In this document: in pieces, positions 1 to 11,344 of the stretch
How positions within the stretch are numbered: position 1 is the stretch's first letter
Layout of the letters: every line of letters starts with the position of its first letter
Assembly: GCF_027172205.1 (NCBI RefSeq)
Contig: NC_070619.1
Location: forward strand, 7,184,959 to 7,248,958
Reading direction: 5' to 3'
From: Podarcis raffonei
Taxonomy: Eukaryota > Chordata > Lepidosauria > Squamata > Lacertidae
Length of the DNA stretch: 64,000 bases
Notes under the pieces: model-generated
Told to the model about the DNA's origin: nothing
Databases searched by the model: none
Seen by the model: only the letters and a program-made list of their open reading frames with translations
Position numbers and translations under genes: made by a program

Positions 1-380
1 GGACTTCAGCAACGTGGGCTTGCATCTCTCTACCCCGCCCCCTGCTAAACCTCCCAATTTTATCATCCCAATAACCTTGTGAGACGGATGAAGGAGATTA
101 GTTATCCTCTGAGCATTGTAGGATGGCAGAACTGTGCCCCCCACTCCACACCCATGTTATGGGACTCCAGTTCCCAGCAGCCAACACGATCAATCGTCAA
201 GGAACGATGGGCTTTATTGAGAAGTGAATTAATTGACTCTCCCTCTTTCCTTCTTTTCATATACAGTCTTTGAATATGGTTCTTTTCTGAGTTTTCTTCC
301 CCATTGTACCTCCGTTTTATTTATTTTTCCTGTTCATATGCATTTTTATCTGTTACACTTACCGTTTTTACTCTAAACAA
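1..380. other. Unassigned left edge
   Basis: No gene is recognised. A segment near 110-240 resembles a worn interspersed repeat (GGGACTCCAGTTCCCAGCAG) that I cannot assign. The right part is AT-rich. Confidence 0.3.
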
Positions 381-482
381 AAAAAAATTTTCCTTCCAGT
401 AGCACCTTAAAGACCAACTAAGTTAGTTCTTGGTATGAGCTTTCATGTGCATGCACACTTCTTCAGATACTCTGAAGATCTC
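381..482. repeat. Interspersed repeat, single arm of the hairpin family at 60,408
   Basis: CTTCCAGTAGCACCTTAAAG through CACTTCTTCAGATAC is nearly identical to the left arm and loop at 60,408-60,484. The second arm is absent here. Confidence 0.6.
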
Positions 483-654
483 AGATACCTTTTTACTCTG
501 TTCGCATTATCGTTTATTTTAAGGGGGGTGAGAGCTGTTAAGTCACATTTGAAGGATCTACAGGTTCCCAAAAACCTCATGCAGCGAAGGCAGGGTGAAA
601 ACTGAAATTCTGGGCTCCTGTTCTCCCCTGCCCCACCCACTGTCTCTTGCTGTA

Positions 655-883
655 CAGTGGTACCTCGGGTTAAGTACTTAATTCGTTCTGGAGGTCCGTT
701 CTTAACCTGAAACCGTTCTTAACCTGAAGTACCACTTTAGCTAATGGGGCCTCCTGCTGCTGCCGCTGCGCTGCCGGTGCACGATTTCTGTTCTCATCCT
801 GAAGCAAAGTTCTTAACCTGAAGCACTATTTCTGGGTTAGCGGAGTGTGTAACTAGAAGCGTATGTAACCCGAGGTACCACTG
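655..883 (+). mobile_element. TA-flanked MITE, family A
   Basis: Starts CAGTGGTACCTCGGGTTAAG and ends GTACCACTG, so the ends are inverted repeats. A TA precedes it. Length is about 230 bp, with internal repeats of TTCTTAACCTGAA. It is probably a non-autonomous Tc1/mariner-pogo type element. Confidence 0.8.
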
Positions 884-1407
884 TGTGTTTATTTTGTATG
901 GAAGCCTATGTGTCTATGAGAGACAAGCTAGCCAACTTATTTTGAGAAAGGAGGTCACTTTTTGCAAAGCGTTTTTCGTGCCCCTTTCCTCTGCGATGTC
1001 ATCCATTTTGGGGGGTGGGTCAGATTTGGGGGCTGAGGTCTCCCTTCAGCAGAATCAGCCGGGGTGTTTTGGGGAGAGGAACAGGGGCAGCCCAGAGTCG
1101 ACGTACCACATTTTGAAGCAATACTTGCTAAAGAAGGGGCCATTTAGGTGTGACATCCGGAATTTGAAAAATTACCTTTGCTTCAGCACATTTGCTGCGA
1201 GAGAGCAGGAAATGTTGTCATTTTTAACTCCGAGAGAAGTGTGTGGGTGTCTCTCTTCTGTGACTGCTGTCGCTGGCTTTAGTCTCCAAAGCAGAAGTCG
1301 CTGGTGTCGATGCAAAAATACAACTTGCTTTTTCTCTTCCTCTCTTGGGAACTGTATCTCTTGCAGACAAAAATGCAGATCTAGGGAAGCCTTCCTTTTT
1401 CTCAATT
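884..1407. other. No feature recognised
   Basis: Open frames on both strands overlap here, but none has a recognisable family, splice signals or agreement with neighbouring exons. Probably upstream or intronic DNA. Confidence 0.3.
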
Positions 1408-1419
1408 CATCTGCTAGTA

Positions 1420-1785
1420 AAAAAGTAAAGGGACCCCTGACCGTTAAGTCCAGTTGCGGACGACTCTGGGGTTGTGGCGCTCATCTCTCTTTACCGGCCA
1501 AGGGAGCCGGCGTTCGTCCGCAGACAGCTTCTGGGTCATGTGGCCGGCATGACTAAGCTGCTTCTGGCGAAACCAGAGCAGCGCATGGAAACACCGTTTA
1601 CCTTCCCACTGGAGTGGTACCTATTTATCTACTTGCACTGCATGCTTTCAAACTGCTATGTTGGCAGCAGCAGGGACCGAGCAACGGGAGCTCACCCCAT
1701 CACGGGGATTCAAACCGCCGACCTTCTGATCAGCAAACCCTAGGCTCTGTGGTTTAGACCACAGCGCCACCCACGTCCTGTGCCC
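1420..1785 (-). mobile_element. tRNA-derived SINE, subfamily 1
   Basis: The A/T-rich tail with GGGACCCCTGACC is at the left and the tRNA-like head with GCGCCACCCACGTCC at the right, so it lies on the minus strand. The 12-bp TSD CATCTGCTAGTA is at 1,408 and 1,786. Confidence 0.85.
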
Positions 1786-1869
1786 ATCTGCTAGTAGTTC
1801 CTTGTTACTCGTCGGTTAGCATAAGAAGCTTGCCAGCAGCACATATAGTCCAGCATTCTGTTCTCACTA

Positions 1870-2079
1870 CAGTGGTACCTCGTGTTAAGTACTTAATTCG
1901 TTCCGGAGGGCCGTTCTTAACCTGAAGCACCACTTTAGCTAACGGGGCCTCCTGCTGCTGCCGCACCGCCAGAGCACGATTTCTGTTCTCAACCTGAAGC
2001 AAAGTTCTTAACCTGAAGCACTATTTCTGGGTTAGCGGAGTCTGTAACCTGAAGCGTATGTAACCCGAGGGACCACTGT
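1870..2079 (+). mobile_element. TA-flanked MITE, family A
   Basis: CAGTGGTACCTCGTGTTAAG to GACCACTG, about 210 bp, with the same internal order as the copy at 655. Confidence 0.8.
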
Positions 2080-2291
2080 ATGGCCAAGTAGATGCTTGTG
2101 GAAAGATTGTTTTGATCAGTGGTGCGTCTCCAACAAGGTGAACTCCAAATGCACAGCATATTCTTTAAAAAAAATATTAATCTGAAGGTTGGTGGGTGTT
2201 GGCCAGGCTGTAACTCACCTTTTGTGCCCAGTGCCTGTAGCTTAATTTGCTCAGCGCAGCTGATTTCAGTTAACAGCTTTGTAACACTAAA

Positions 2292-2660
2292 AGGGGATGT
2301 GGGTGGCGCTGTGGGTTAAACCACAGAGCCTAGGACTTGCCGATCAGAAGGTCAGCAGTTCGAATCCCTGCGACGGGGCGAGCTCCCGTTGCTCGGTCCC
2401 TGCTCCTGCCAACCTAGCAGTTCGAAAGCACCTCAAAGTGCAAGCAGATAAATAGGTACCGCTCCGGCGAGAAGGTAAACGGCATTTCCGTGCGCTGCTC
2501 TGGTTCACCAGAAGCGGCTTAGTCATGCTGGCCACATGACCCGGAAGCTGTCTGCAAACAAACGCCAGCTCCCTCGGCCAGTAAAGCGAGATGAGCGTCG
2601 CAACCCCAGAGTCGTCCGTGATTGGACCTAATGGTCAGGGGTCCCTTTACCTTTACCTTA
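2292..2660 (+). mobile_element. tRNA-derived SINE, subfamily 1
   Basis: The head GATGTGGGTGGCGCTGTGGG has a B-box-like GGTCAGCAGTTCGAATCC; the tail is GGGGTCCCTTTACCTTTACC. Full length. Confidence 0.85.
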
Positions 2661-3290
2661 CTGTGTTTTGCTGCTCGCCCCCCCCTCAAAAAAAAGATCT
2701 GGTTAGCTTCTATCTTTTAAATTTAAGCAATAGGTGCAATACATGCATGAAAAGAAGGCAACTTTTAAAAAATCGCTTATGGTAAGGCTTTATTGCTCAT
2801 AAACAAGATGAATTGCAGTGATGTCTGGTCAGACACTTTCTGGCTTTGGCTGTTTTTAAGATTAGGTAATTAAAATTGCCCCATTTTCCAGTATTTTGCT
2901 GGTTTTACTCTATTGGGCCATAATTGCTGAAAACAGTTACTTTTTGGCATTGTAGCTCCTTCCTCTTCTGTGGGACGGCAGAGCCATCCGCTTTGCATGC
3001 ACAAAAAATCTTAGTTCCAAATTTTGTTGTCTCCTGCTTGCGCTGAGCGAAACACCTTCTCGAAAGCAGGTGTCATTTAGTGTGGGCAACATTGAGTAAG
3101 GTTGGCCAGTGGTCTGATTTGGTAAAGTCCAGCTTTCTATGTGAAAGACAGACAGGTGCAAATTAATTAAGGAAACTGTTCCTTGTTAAGCGAGTTGGGT
3201 ACCTTTTGTTCAGTCAGTAGAGCATGCGAGACTCTCAGTCTCTCGGGGTTCGTTCCCCCCCCCCCGACCTTGGGGAAATGATCCCTGCGT
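2661..3290. other. No feature recognised
   Basis: About 630 bp without a supported gene or an assigned repeat. Ordinary base composition, with a C-run near 3,257. Confidence 0.3.
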
Positions 3291-3304
3291 TGCCATTGGT
3301 TGGA

Positions 3305-3905
3305 CTGGACTGCCTCAGCCCAGTATACCTGAAGGAGCGTCTCCACCCCCATCGTTCAGCCCGGACACTGAGGTCCAGCTCCGAGGGCCTTCTGGCGGTT
3401 CCCTCGCTGCAAGAAGCGAGGTTGCAGGGAACCAGGCAGAGGGCCTTCTCGGTGGTGGCACCTGCCCTATGGAACGCCCTCCCACCAGATGTCAAAGAGA
3501 ACAACAACTACCAGACTTTTAGAAGACATCTGAAGGCAGCCCTGTTTAGGGAAGCTTTTAATGTTTTGATGGATTGCTGTACATTCATACCTCATGTTAC
3601 GTTTGCTTCAGGTTGCACGTTTTCAGGTTGCGTCCCGCGGCGACCCGGAAGTACCAGAAAGGGTTACTTCTAGGTTTCGCTGCTCGTGCATGCGCAGACA
3701 CACAAAATGACGTCATGTGCACGTGCAGAAGCGGCGAATCGTGACCCGCGTGTGCGCAGACATGGGTTGCGGTTTTTTCAGGTTGCTAATGGGCCTCCAG
3801 AACGGATCCCGTTTGCAACCAGAGGTACCACTGTATTTTAAAATTTTGTTGGAAGCCGCCCAGAGTGGCTGGGGAAACCCAGCCAGATGGGCAGGTATTA
3901 ATAAT
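3305..3905 (+). mobile_element. L2-like LINE 3' fragment, split by a MITE
   Basis: The translated piece contains VYLKERLHPHRSARTLRSSS and NALPPDVKENNNYQTFRRHL, the C-terminal part of an L2/CR1-clade reverse transcriptase ORF. The 3' end reads GCCGCCCAGAGTGGCTGGGG and closes with a TAA/ATT tail. A MITE at 3,590-3,834 interrupts it. Confidence 0.75.
3590..3834 (+). mobile_element. TA-flanked MITE, family C, inside the L2 fragment
   Basis: Left end CATTCATACCTCATGTTACG and right end AGAGGTACCACTG, with internal CGCATGCGC-like and TGACGTCA segments shared with copies at 17,702 and 25,741. Confidence 0.65.
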
Positions 3906-3921
3906 AATAATAATAACAATA

Positions 3922-3963
<42 letters not shown>
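3897..3963. repeat. TAA/ATT microsatellite
   Basis: (ATA)n turning to (ATT)n at the 3' tail of the L2 fragment. Confidence 0.9.
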
Positions 3964-3964
<1 letters not shown>

Positions 3965-3966
<2 letters not shown>

Positions 3967-4010
3967 CTGGGGTCCCTTCCAGCTCCACAGTTCTGTGATT
4001 CTATGATTCC
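3965..4010 (+). mobile_element. CR1-like 3' terminus
   Basis: GGGGTCCCTTCCAGCTCCAC followed by TTCTGTGATTCTATGATTC, the usual CR1 tail. Confidence 0.6.
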
Positions 4011-4120
4011 GCTTGAAGGGCTGTAAACATCATGGAAGATGGACCAAGCTGGTTTTCTGCAGCTCCAGAGGGTAGGACCCGCCGAGCCAATTACTTCAAG
4101 TTACAAAAGGGATTCCAGCT

Positions 4121-4462
4121 AAACTTTGTTGTTGTTGTTTAGTCGTTTGGTCGTGTCCGTCTCTTCGTGACCCGCTGGACCAGAGCACGCCAGGCACACG
4201 TGTCTTCCACTGCCTCCCGCAGTTTAGTCAAACTCATGCTGGTAGCTTCAAGAACACTGTCCCACCATCTCGTCCTCTGTCGTCCCCTTCTCCTTGTGCC
4301 CTCCATCTTTCCCAACATCAGGGTCTTTTCCAGGGAGTCTTCTCTTGTCCTGAGGTGGCCAAAGTCTTGGAGCCTCAGCTTCAGGATCTGTCCTTCCAGT
4401 GAGCACTCAGGGCTGATTTCCTTCAGAATGGAGAGGTTTGTTCTTGTAGTCCATGGGACTCT
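4121..4462 (-). mobile_element. Bov-B (RTE) LINE 3' fragment
   Basis: Begins GTTGTTGTTGTTTAGTCG, the Bov-B 3' end read in reverse. The minus strand would encode the remembered Bov-B C-terminus ending at ECSLEGQI and LSILKEIS. Confidence 0.8.
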
Positions 4463-5011
4463 CCAGCTAAACTAGGGGAGTCGTATAATCATAGGCTTGT
4501 AGACTTGGAAAGGGGCCCTGAAGATCAGGAAGAAGGGCTGGAGCTGTTTGACAGCTTCCTTGAAAGGTGGTGAGATCTTCACTGGAGGTTTTTGGGGTCG
4601 AGATTGTATTGGCACCTGCCAGGGATTGTGGAGCTGAGAATGCTGCCTTGCAGGGAGTCTGGACTTGAAGACCCTTCCAGCCGTACATTTCCATGAAAAA
4701 GCTTTACGGCAATTCCCCCCAGTTCACGGGAGCGGTAAACAAAGCAAGGCCAAAAATGTAACCAAGAAGAGGGAGAGAAATCGCCCTGGAGACCTCACTA
4801 GGGTTCTCTCCAGAATTCTGGTAACGATGTATTTGCGCGGTATTTTTCCCCAAGAGAGGAGATGTTGGTCTTACTGTTAACATTCGATATCTCATCAGCC
4901 AGTGGAGTTTTATCACCTTGGGAAAATGCCCCAGATCTGCATACAGACCCTCTTAAACTTGTTCTGACCCATTAAAAAACTGGGTATGTAGGTGACAGCG
5001 CCATACAGTTA

Positions 5012-5209
5012 CAGTGGTACCTTGGGTTAAATACTTAATTCGTTCTGGAGGTCCGTTCTTAACCGGAAGCTAATGGGGCCTCCTGCTGCTGCTGCGCCGC
5101 CAGAGCACGATTTCTGTTCACATCCTGAAGCAAAGTTCTTAACCCGAGGTACTACTACTGGCTTAGCGGAGTCTGTAACCTGAAGCGTCTGTAACCCGAG
5201 GTACCACTG
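5012..5209 (+). mobile_element. TA-flanked MITE, family A
   Basis: CAGTGGTACCTTGGGTTAAA to GGTACCACTG, about 200 bp, with a short internal loss relative to other copies. Confidence 0.8.
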
Positions 5210-5388
5210 TATTCTGAACTTACACAGTTCAGAATAGTCTGCACTGACAGTGGCTCTCGGAGACTTCTAGACAGCTCTTTGCAAAATGTCCAGGCACATT
5301 TTGCCACTGGCGCGGGTTCCAATTGCAAACCCCGTGGAGATCTCTGGATGCCAGGTTTGCAACTGACCTCTCCATCTGGCTGGTGAAT

Positions 5389-5720
5389 GTTGTTGTTTAG
5401 TCATTTAGTCATGTCCGACTCTTTGTGACCCCCTGGACCAGAGCACTTCTGTCTTCCACTGCCTCCCGCATTTTGGTCAAACGCAAAGTCTTGGAGCCTC
5501 AGCTTCACGATCTGTCCTTCCAGTGAGCACTCAGGGCTGATTTCCTTCAGAATGGAGAGGTTTGATCTTCTTGCAGTCCATGGGACTCTCAAGAGTCTCC
5601 TCCAGCACCAGAATTCAAAAGCATCCATTCTTCGGCGATCAGCCTTCTTGATGGTCCAGCTCTCACTTCCGCACATCACTACTGGGAAAACCATAGCTTT
5701 TACTATACAGACCTTCCGGT
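5389..5720 (-). mobile_element. Bov-B (RTE) LINE 3' fragment
   Basis: The minus strand reads GSESWTIKKADRRRMDAFEF and RRLLRVPWTARRSNLSILKE, diagnostic for Bov-B. An internal stretch is missing compared with the copy at 56,371. Confidence 0.85.
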
Positions 5721-5724
5721 GAAT

Positions 5725-6240
5725 AAGAAGAGCTTATTCATTGCATTTATCTCCTGCCTTTTCCTCCAAGAAGCACCCCCCTCAATTAATCCCTACGACG
5801 ACCCTGTGAGGAAGGCGAAAAGGCTTCATAATGGAGTAGGGATTCGAACCCTGATCTCCCAGGTCCTAGTCCGATGCTCTAACCCAGGGGTCAGCAAACT
5901 TTTTCAGCAGAGGGCCAGTCCACTGTCCCTCAGACCTTGTGGGGGGGCGGACTATATTTTTTGGGGGGGGAATGAACTGATTTCTACGCCCCACAAATAA
6001 CCCAGAGATGCATTTTCAATAAAAACACACTTTCTATTCGTGTAAAAACATCAGGCAGGCCCCATAAATAACCCAGAGATGCATTTTAAATAAAAGGACA
6101 CATTCTACTCATGTAAAAACATGCTGATTCCCGGACCGTCCATGGGCCGGATTTAGATTGCGATTGGGCCAGATCCGGCCCCCAGGCCTTAGTTTGTCTA
6201 CCCAAGCTCTAACCACTGCACCACCCTGTCCTTCTGCTAT
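5725..6240 (-). mobile_element. MIR-like tRNA SINE split by a hAT element
   Basis: GGGATTCGAACCCTGATCTC (reversed B-box) continues after the insertion as GCTCTAACCACTGCACCACC. A hAT element occupies 5,884-6,205. Confidence 0.6.
5884..6205. mobile_element. Non-autonomous hAT element, family H1
   Basis: Ends GGGGTCAGCAAAC and GTTTGTCTACCC are inverted repeats. The 8-bp TSD GCTCTAAC is at 5,876 and 6,206, as expected for hAT. Confidence 0.8.
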
Positions 6241-6819
6241 GTGGCATTTCTATAAATCGAGTAGACCAGTATGGGAAAAGCAAAATATCCCTTATAGAAG
6301 GATGTGAAGTATTTTACTGGAAGCTTGAATTTCTTTGACGTTTCAATGTGTTGTAAAGCACTTGGATATTTTTCTTCTTTAAAATATAAAGCGGTATAGA
6401 AATGAGATTAAAAATAAATTTTATTTTGTGGGGGAGGGAAGGCCCCCAAGCACCCTGTTGCGGTGACCATAACCTAAGTTTAAGGTGCCATTATCTTTCT
6501 GAGTTTCTAACACTGATTGCTTGGCCTTGAGCAAGCTGTTTGGAACAATGGGAGGTTGCAGTGGTCTTGCGCCATGACAAAAGATCTGTTATTTTAACCT
6601 GTTTGGCAAGGGCAGCGTGGACTCTTGTGTCCCCATACACTACATTCCCCCCCCCCAACTGCAGGTGAAAACTCTCCAAAACACCCTAGCGACCGACCGC
6701 AGTTGCGTAAGCCATCTCTGTTGACAAATTGCGGCATTGTTTGAGTATTTGCATAAGGAAGCGGAAACGCAGAAACTGGATCAATTCCCCCACCTCCCTT
6801 CTTAAAAAAAAAACCAGTA

Positions 6820-7045
6820 CAGTGGTACTTCAGGTTAAGAACATAATTTGTTCTGGAGGCCCGTTCTTAACCTGAAACTGTTCTTAACTTGAAGCACCAC
6901 TTTAGCTTATGGGGCCTCCTGCAGCTGCCACACCGCCGGAGCACGATTTCTGTTCTCATCCTGAAGCAAAGTTCTTAACCTGAAGCACTGTTTCTGAGTT
7001 AGCGGAGTCTGTAACCTGAAGCGTCTGTAACCTGAGGTACCACTC
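6820..7045 (+). mobile_element. TA-flanked MITE, family A
   Basis: CAGTGGTACTTCAGGTTAAG to GAGGTACCACT, about 225 bp. Confidence 0.75.
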
Positions 7046-7104
7046 AGTGGTCAAGCATCTATATTGGCAGATGCAAAAATTGGCACCCTCCCCCCCCCAA
7101 GTCG

Positions 7105-7590
7105 TTAGAAACTGGGAACAGCTGCTGAAACCATATAGCACCGGTCTTGAAAGACCTACATTGGCTCCCTGTACGTTTCTGAGAACAATTCAAAGTGTTG
7201 GTGCTGACCTTGAAAGCCCTAAATGGCCTCCGACCAGTATACTTGAAGGAGCGTCTCCACCCCCATTGTCCAGCCCGGACACTGAGGTCCAGCTCCAAGG
7301 GCCTTCTGGCGGTTCCCTCCCTGCGAGAAGCGAGGTTACAGGGAACCAGGCAGAGGGCCTTCTCGGTGGTGGCACCCTCCCTGTGAAACGCCCTCCCACC
7401 AGATGTCAAAGAGAACAACAACTACTAGAATTGTAGAAGACATCTGAAGGCAGCCCTGTTTAGGGAAGCTTTTAATGTTTAACAGGTTATTGTATTTTAG
7501 TGTTCTGTTGGAAACCGCCCAGAGTGGCTGGGGAAAGCCAGCCAGATGGGTGGAGTATAAATAATAAATTATTATATTATTATTACTCTG
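7105..7590 (+). mobile_element. L2-like LINE 3' fragment
   Basis: Sequence runs from the CATATAGCACCGGTCTTGAA segment through the ERLHPH and PSLREARLQGTRQRAFSVVA coding parts to GCCCAGAGTGGCTGGGGAAA and a short TAA tail. Confidence 0.75.
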
Positions 7591-7669
7591 CCGCAAGGAG
7601 CATCCAATCTGGATTCCCTCCCCTGAGAGATGCATTATATTATTGGCGTGTTTTATGGCACTGTAGGCT

Positions 7670-8032
7670 GGACGCGGGTGGCGCTGTGGGTTAAACCACA
7701 GAGCCTAGGACTTGCCGATCAGAAGGTCGGCAGTTCGAATCCCCGCGACGGGGTGAGCTCCCGTTGCTCGGTCCCTGCTCCTGCCAACCTAGCAGTTCGA
7801 AAGCACGTCAAAAGTGCAAGTAGATAACTAGGTACCGCTCCGGCGGGAAGGTAAACGGCGTTTCCGTGCGCTGCTCTGGTTCGCCAGAAGCGGCTTAGTC
7901 ATGCTGGCCACATGACCTGGAAGCTGTCTGCAAACAAACGCCAGCTCCCTGGGCCAGTAAAGCGAGATGAGCGCCGCAACCCCAAAGTCGGCCACGACTG
8001 GACCTAATGGTCAGGGGTCCCTTTACCTTTAC
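7670..8032 (+). mobile_element. tRNA-derived SINE, subfamily 1
   Basis: Full length from GACGCGGGTGGCGCTGTGGG to CCCTTTACCTTTAC. A near-perfect TSD ATGGCACTGTAG / ATGACACTGTAG flanks it. Confidence 0.85.
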
Positions 8033-8441
8033 ATGACACTGTAGACTTTTCGTTCATCACCTTTGTATTCCTCTGAGGCAAGCATCACCCGTCGCCTTCC
8101 TCTGCCCATTTTGCCCTCTCGGCACTGCCCTGCGAGGTATTTAAGGCCAAGGGGGGAAAGCAGCTAATTATTTAGCAGAAAGGCAGCCAGGGTAACATGG
8201 GCTTAATCTAAATCCATTACACGGTAGCATGCGTTTAATGTACAATTTCAAAGCTTTCATCTCTGATGTGTCACTGGGTTGCAACGAATTCCCTTGCCAC
8301 CGCGTTGGTCAGTGAAAGGGAGACGGAACATTCTGTTGGTTATTCCACGAAGTGGAAGATTATTGCTTCATTATGTTCTGTGTTTTTATGTTGTAAACTG
8401 CCCTGTGATCTCTGGATGAAAGGGTGGCATGTGAAGTTAAT
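8033..8441. other. No feature recognised
   Basis: Single-copy-looking DNA between two SINEs. Confidence 0.3.
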
Positions 8442-8442
8442 A

Positions 8443-8788
8443 GGTAAAGGGACCCCTGACCATTAGGTCCAGTCGTGACCGGCTCTGGGGTTGCGGTGCT
8501 CATCTCGCTTTATTGGCCGAGGGAGCCGGCGTACAGCTTCCAGGTCATGTGGCCAGCATGACTAAGCCACTTCTGGCGAACCAGAGCAGCGCACGGAAAT
8601 GCCGTTTACCTTCCCGCCAGAGCGGTACCTATTTATCTACTTGCACTGGTGTGCTTTTGAACTGCTAGGTTGGCAGGAGCAGGGACCGAGCAACGGGAGC
8701 TCACCCCGTCGCGGGGATTCAAACCGCCGACCTTTTGGTCGGCAAGTCCTAGGTTCTGTGGTTTAACCCACAGCGCCACCCGCGTCCC
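8443..8788 (-). mobile_element. tRNA-derived SINE, subfamily 1
   Basis: Minus-strand copy with the 13-bp TSD TGTGAAGTTAATA at 8,430 and 8,789. Confidence 0.88.
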
Positions 8789-8801
8789 TGTGAAGTTAAT
8801 A

Positions 8802-9227
8802 AATAATAAAAATGGCTCGTAGCCAGTGCTGGTCCTACTTCGCGTAAACCCACTGAAACTGGTTGGCTGGGCTCCCTTGGTGGCGACATCGATGGGTCTG
8901 TTCAGAGTCAGGCTTGGTGGAGGGCAACCCAGAACTTGCATCTGGAACCCTGGGACAGAGCTGTCTGTATCGACAACATCTGGGTCACAGGTCTCCTCAG
9001 CATTTAAGGGGGTTCGGGAAGCTTCCAGCATTCAGGTGCTCCATACTGGCCCACCTGCTAGCTGTAGGTGACAAGAATTACAGGTATGCAAGCAGGCTGA
9101 CAAAGCCAGGTTGCAGTCCTCATTATGTGGAGAAGCAAACGCACGTTTTATTTCCACAGTGGTGACGGTGCTGAGGTTTTTATGCGGGCTTAAAATGTGG
9201 GAATGCACCTGTTCCAAGTATATATTA
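8802..9227. other. No feature recognised
   Basis: About 425 bp with no supported gene and no repeat I can name. Confidence 0.3.
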
Positions 9228-9687
9228 TAGTGGTACCTCGGGTTAAGAACTTACAGTGGTACCTCGGGTGAAGTACTTAATTCGTTCCGGAGGTCCGTTC
9301 TTAACCTGAAACTGTTCTTAACCTGGAGCGCCACTTTAGCTAATGGGGCCTCCTGCTGCTGCCACTGCGCCCCCGGAGCACGATTTCTGTTCTCATCCTG
9401 AAGCAAAGTTCTTAACCTGAGGTACTATTTCCGGGTTAGAGGAGTATGTAACCTGAAGCGTATGTAACCCGAGGTACCACTGTAATTCATTCTGGAGGTC
9501 CGTTCTTAACCTGAAACTGCTCTTAACCTGAAGCACCACTTTAGCTAATGGGGCCTCCTGCTGCTCCCGCCGCACTGCCGGAGCACAATTTCTGTTCTCA
9601 TCCTGAAGCAAAGTTTTTAACCCGAGGTACTATTTCTGGGTTAGCGGAGTCTGAAACCTGAAGCGTCTGCAACCCGAGGTACCACTG
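9228..9687 (+). mobile_element. TA-flanked MITE, family A, outer copy
   Basis: Starts TAGTGGTACCTCGGGTTAAG, breaks at AACTTA, resumes after the inner copy at ATTCATTCTGGAGG and ends GGTACCACTG. Confidence 0.85.
9254..9482 (+). mobile_element. TA-flanked MITE, family A, inserted in its own family
   Basis: A complete 229-bp copy with TA on both sides (CTTA|CAGTGG...CACTG|TAATT), splitting the outer copy. Confidence 0.88.
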
Positions 9688-9689
9688 TA

Positions 9690-10160
9690 TGTGTTTTGGA
9701 AGGTACTGTTTTGCATGCATGCACCAAAACCAACAACAACAGCAGTGCAAAGTGCAAAAAGGAGTCAGATCTGCTGACTGTGGCTCAGGCGGGGAGTCAC
9801 GGCTGTTGAGCTCACCGCTGCTAGTAGGTGAATGCGCTGTAGTAACCCCAGCTTGCCGCTGCGTCTGGAGACCCGACTTCACATGACGGGCGAGCTGGGA
9901 TGATGCTGTGCAGCCCTCCCATTGGCTGAAACGGCTTGGATGATTTTGGCAGCTGTAGGGTGGCTGGGAGGCAGCAGGTGCAGCGAAGTCTGTGTTGAGC
10001 AATGTGGTTCTCCCCCCGCTCTCTTGTAGTGTCAGCTTAGGAAGGAAGGAGAGGGAAACTCTATATACTGCAAGTTCATGTGGGAAAGAGCTTTGCATTT
10101 CCAGCTGGAATCTTCTCAATGGAAGATTGAGAAGCTAATAAATTGCGAATAAGCGACCAG
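9690..10160. other. Moderately GC-rich unique segment
   Basis: No repeat recognised. It carries an inverted CCAAT box (CTCCCATTGGCTG near 9,917). It is the only promoter-like stretch before exon 1, but the case is weak. Confidence 0.25.
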
Positions 10161-10164
10161 CTCT

Positions 10165-10545
10165 TTGTTTCCTCCTTTTTTACAATATTTTAAAATTACA
10201 TTTTCAACGAAAGTAACAAAAATAAACAACAAAGGATACAAAAAATCCCAATGTCAAATCCATAAAATGGGATATTCGAAATCCCGTGACTTCCCTCCCT
10301 TAAATTTCCTTTTTCATCTCCATATCGTTTCATATTTTTAACCTCAAGTTTCCTGGGCCGTTTCTAAAATTACAAGTGCTCTTAAAATCCTGCCAATGTT
10401 ATTAACTATACTTTTGCAAATACCTAATAAACATTTCCCTTTTTTAAAAAAAAAAAATCTTGTCATCTTGATTTCTGAGCTTTCCACAGTTTCTGCCATT
10501 TCGGTGTAGTCCATTAACTGGCCAGCTCTTATCCTCATCACGGAA
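10165..10545 (-). mobile_element. L1-like LINE 3' end
   Basis: T-rich start (A-rich tail in reverse), then a minus-strand remnant with QLMDYTEMAE matching the lizard L1 ORF2 end LMDYAEMA... Confidence 0.6.
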
Positions 10546-11118
10546 GCGAGACAAAAACATGGGCCAAGCAAGTTGCAGCGTGGAGTGATCCTCGCTCGGG
10601 GTGCCCTGTCCCAGGTTACTCCATTCCAGTTCCCTGAAATAGACCAGTGGCATTTTGTGGCCACAAAGCACAAGCGGTCCCTTTATTGGGCTGTTTAGGG
10701 GGATTTCCCCAGACGTAGTGTTTCTGTTTCTTCTTAAGTTATTTTTTTGCACTTCCGCAAGCCTCAGGGGTTTCCCAAAGTCTGCTGATGCGAAAGGGAG
10801 CATTGCTAATCCGAACCCTTTCTTTCCAAAGCTACGGTTCACTGTGACGGGGCAGGGGGGCAAATCTCTTGCGCTGGCTTTGTGTGGGTTGCAAAATCTT
10901 AAAACGGAACCGTGTTGTGACTTGGGTCCCTGCACTTCTGTGTGTTTGGGGTCCTGACAGGTGTGGGTCTTCTCTCCCTCACAAACCACCTCTTGCCAAA
11001 ACTCTGGAAGCGCTCCTTAATTTTTAACCAGGTAATCGCACAAGTGACCAAATAAGACTGTTGAAACTGCACGCCTTCCTGCGACTGCTGTGTAAACTCT
11101 GATGTTCCTTCTTGAATA
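10546..11118. other. No feature recognised
   Basis: Open frames overlap on both strands here, without family similarity. Confidence 0.3.
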
Positions 11119-11344
11119 CAGTGGTACCTCGGGTTAAGTACTTAATTCGTTCTGGAGGTCCGTTCTTAACCTGAAACTGTTCTTAACCTGAAGCACCACT
11201 TTAGCTAATGGGGCCTCCTGCTGCCGCCGTGCCGCCGGAGCACGATTTCTGTTCTCATCCTGAAGCAAAGTTCTTAACCCGAAGCACTATTTCTGGGTTA
11301 GCGGAGTCTGTAACCTGAAGCGTATGTAACCCGAGGTACCACTG
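11119..11344 (+). mobile_element. TA-flanked MITE, family A
   Basis: CAGTGGTACCTCGGGTTAAG to GGTACCACTG with flanking TA on both sides. Confidence 0.85.

Noticed and set aside
885-1556. A 223-codon open frame on the + strand
   Set aside because: It runs into a SINE, has an opposing frame on the other strand, and shows no family similarity or splice sites.
2296-2370. tRNA genes at SINE heads with B-box-like GGTTCGAATCC
   Set aside because: The A- and B-box-like sequence is followed by the SINE body, and no cloverleaf with a proper acceptor stem is present; the same holds for the other SINE heads.
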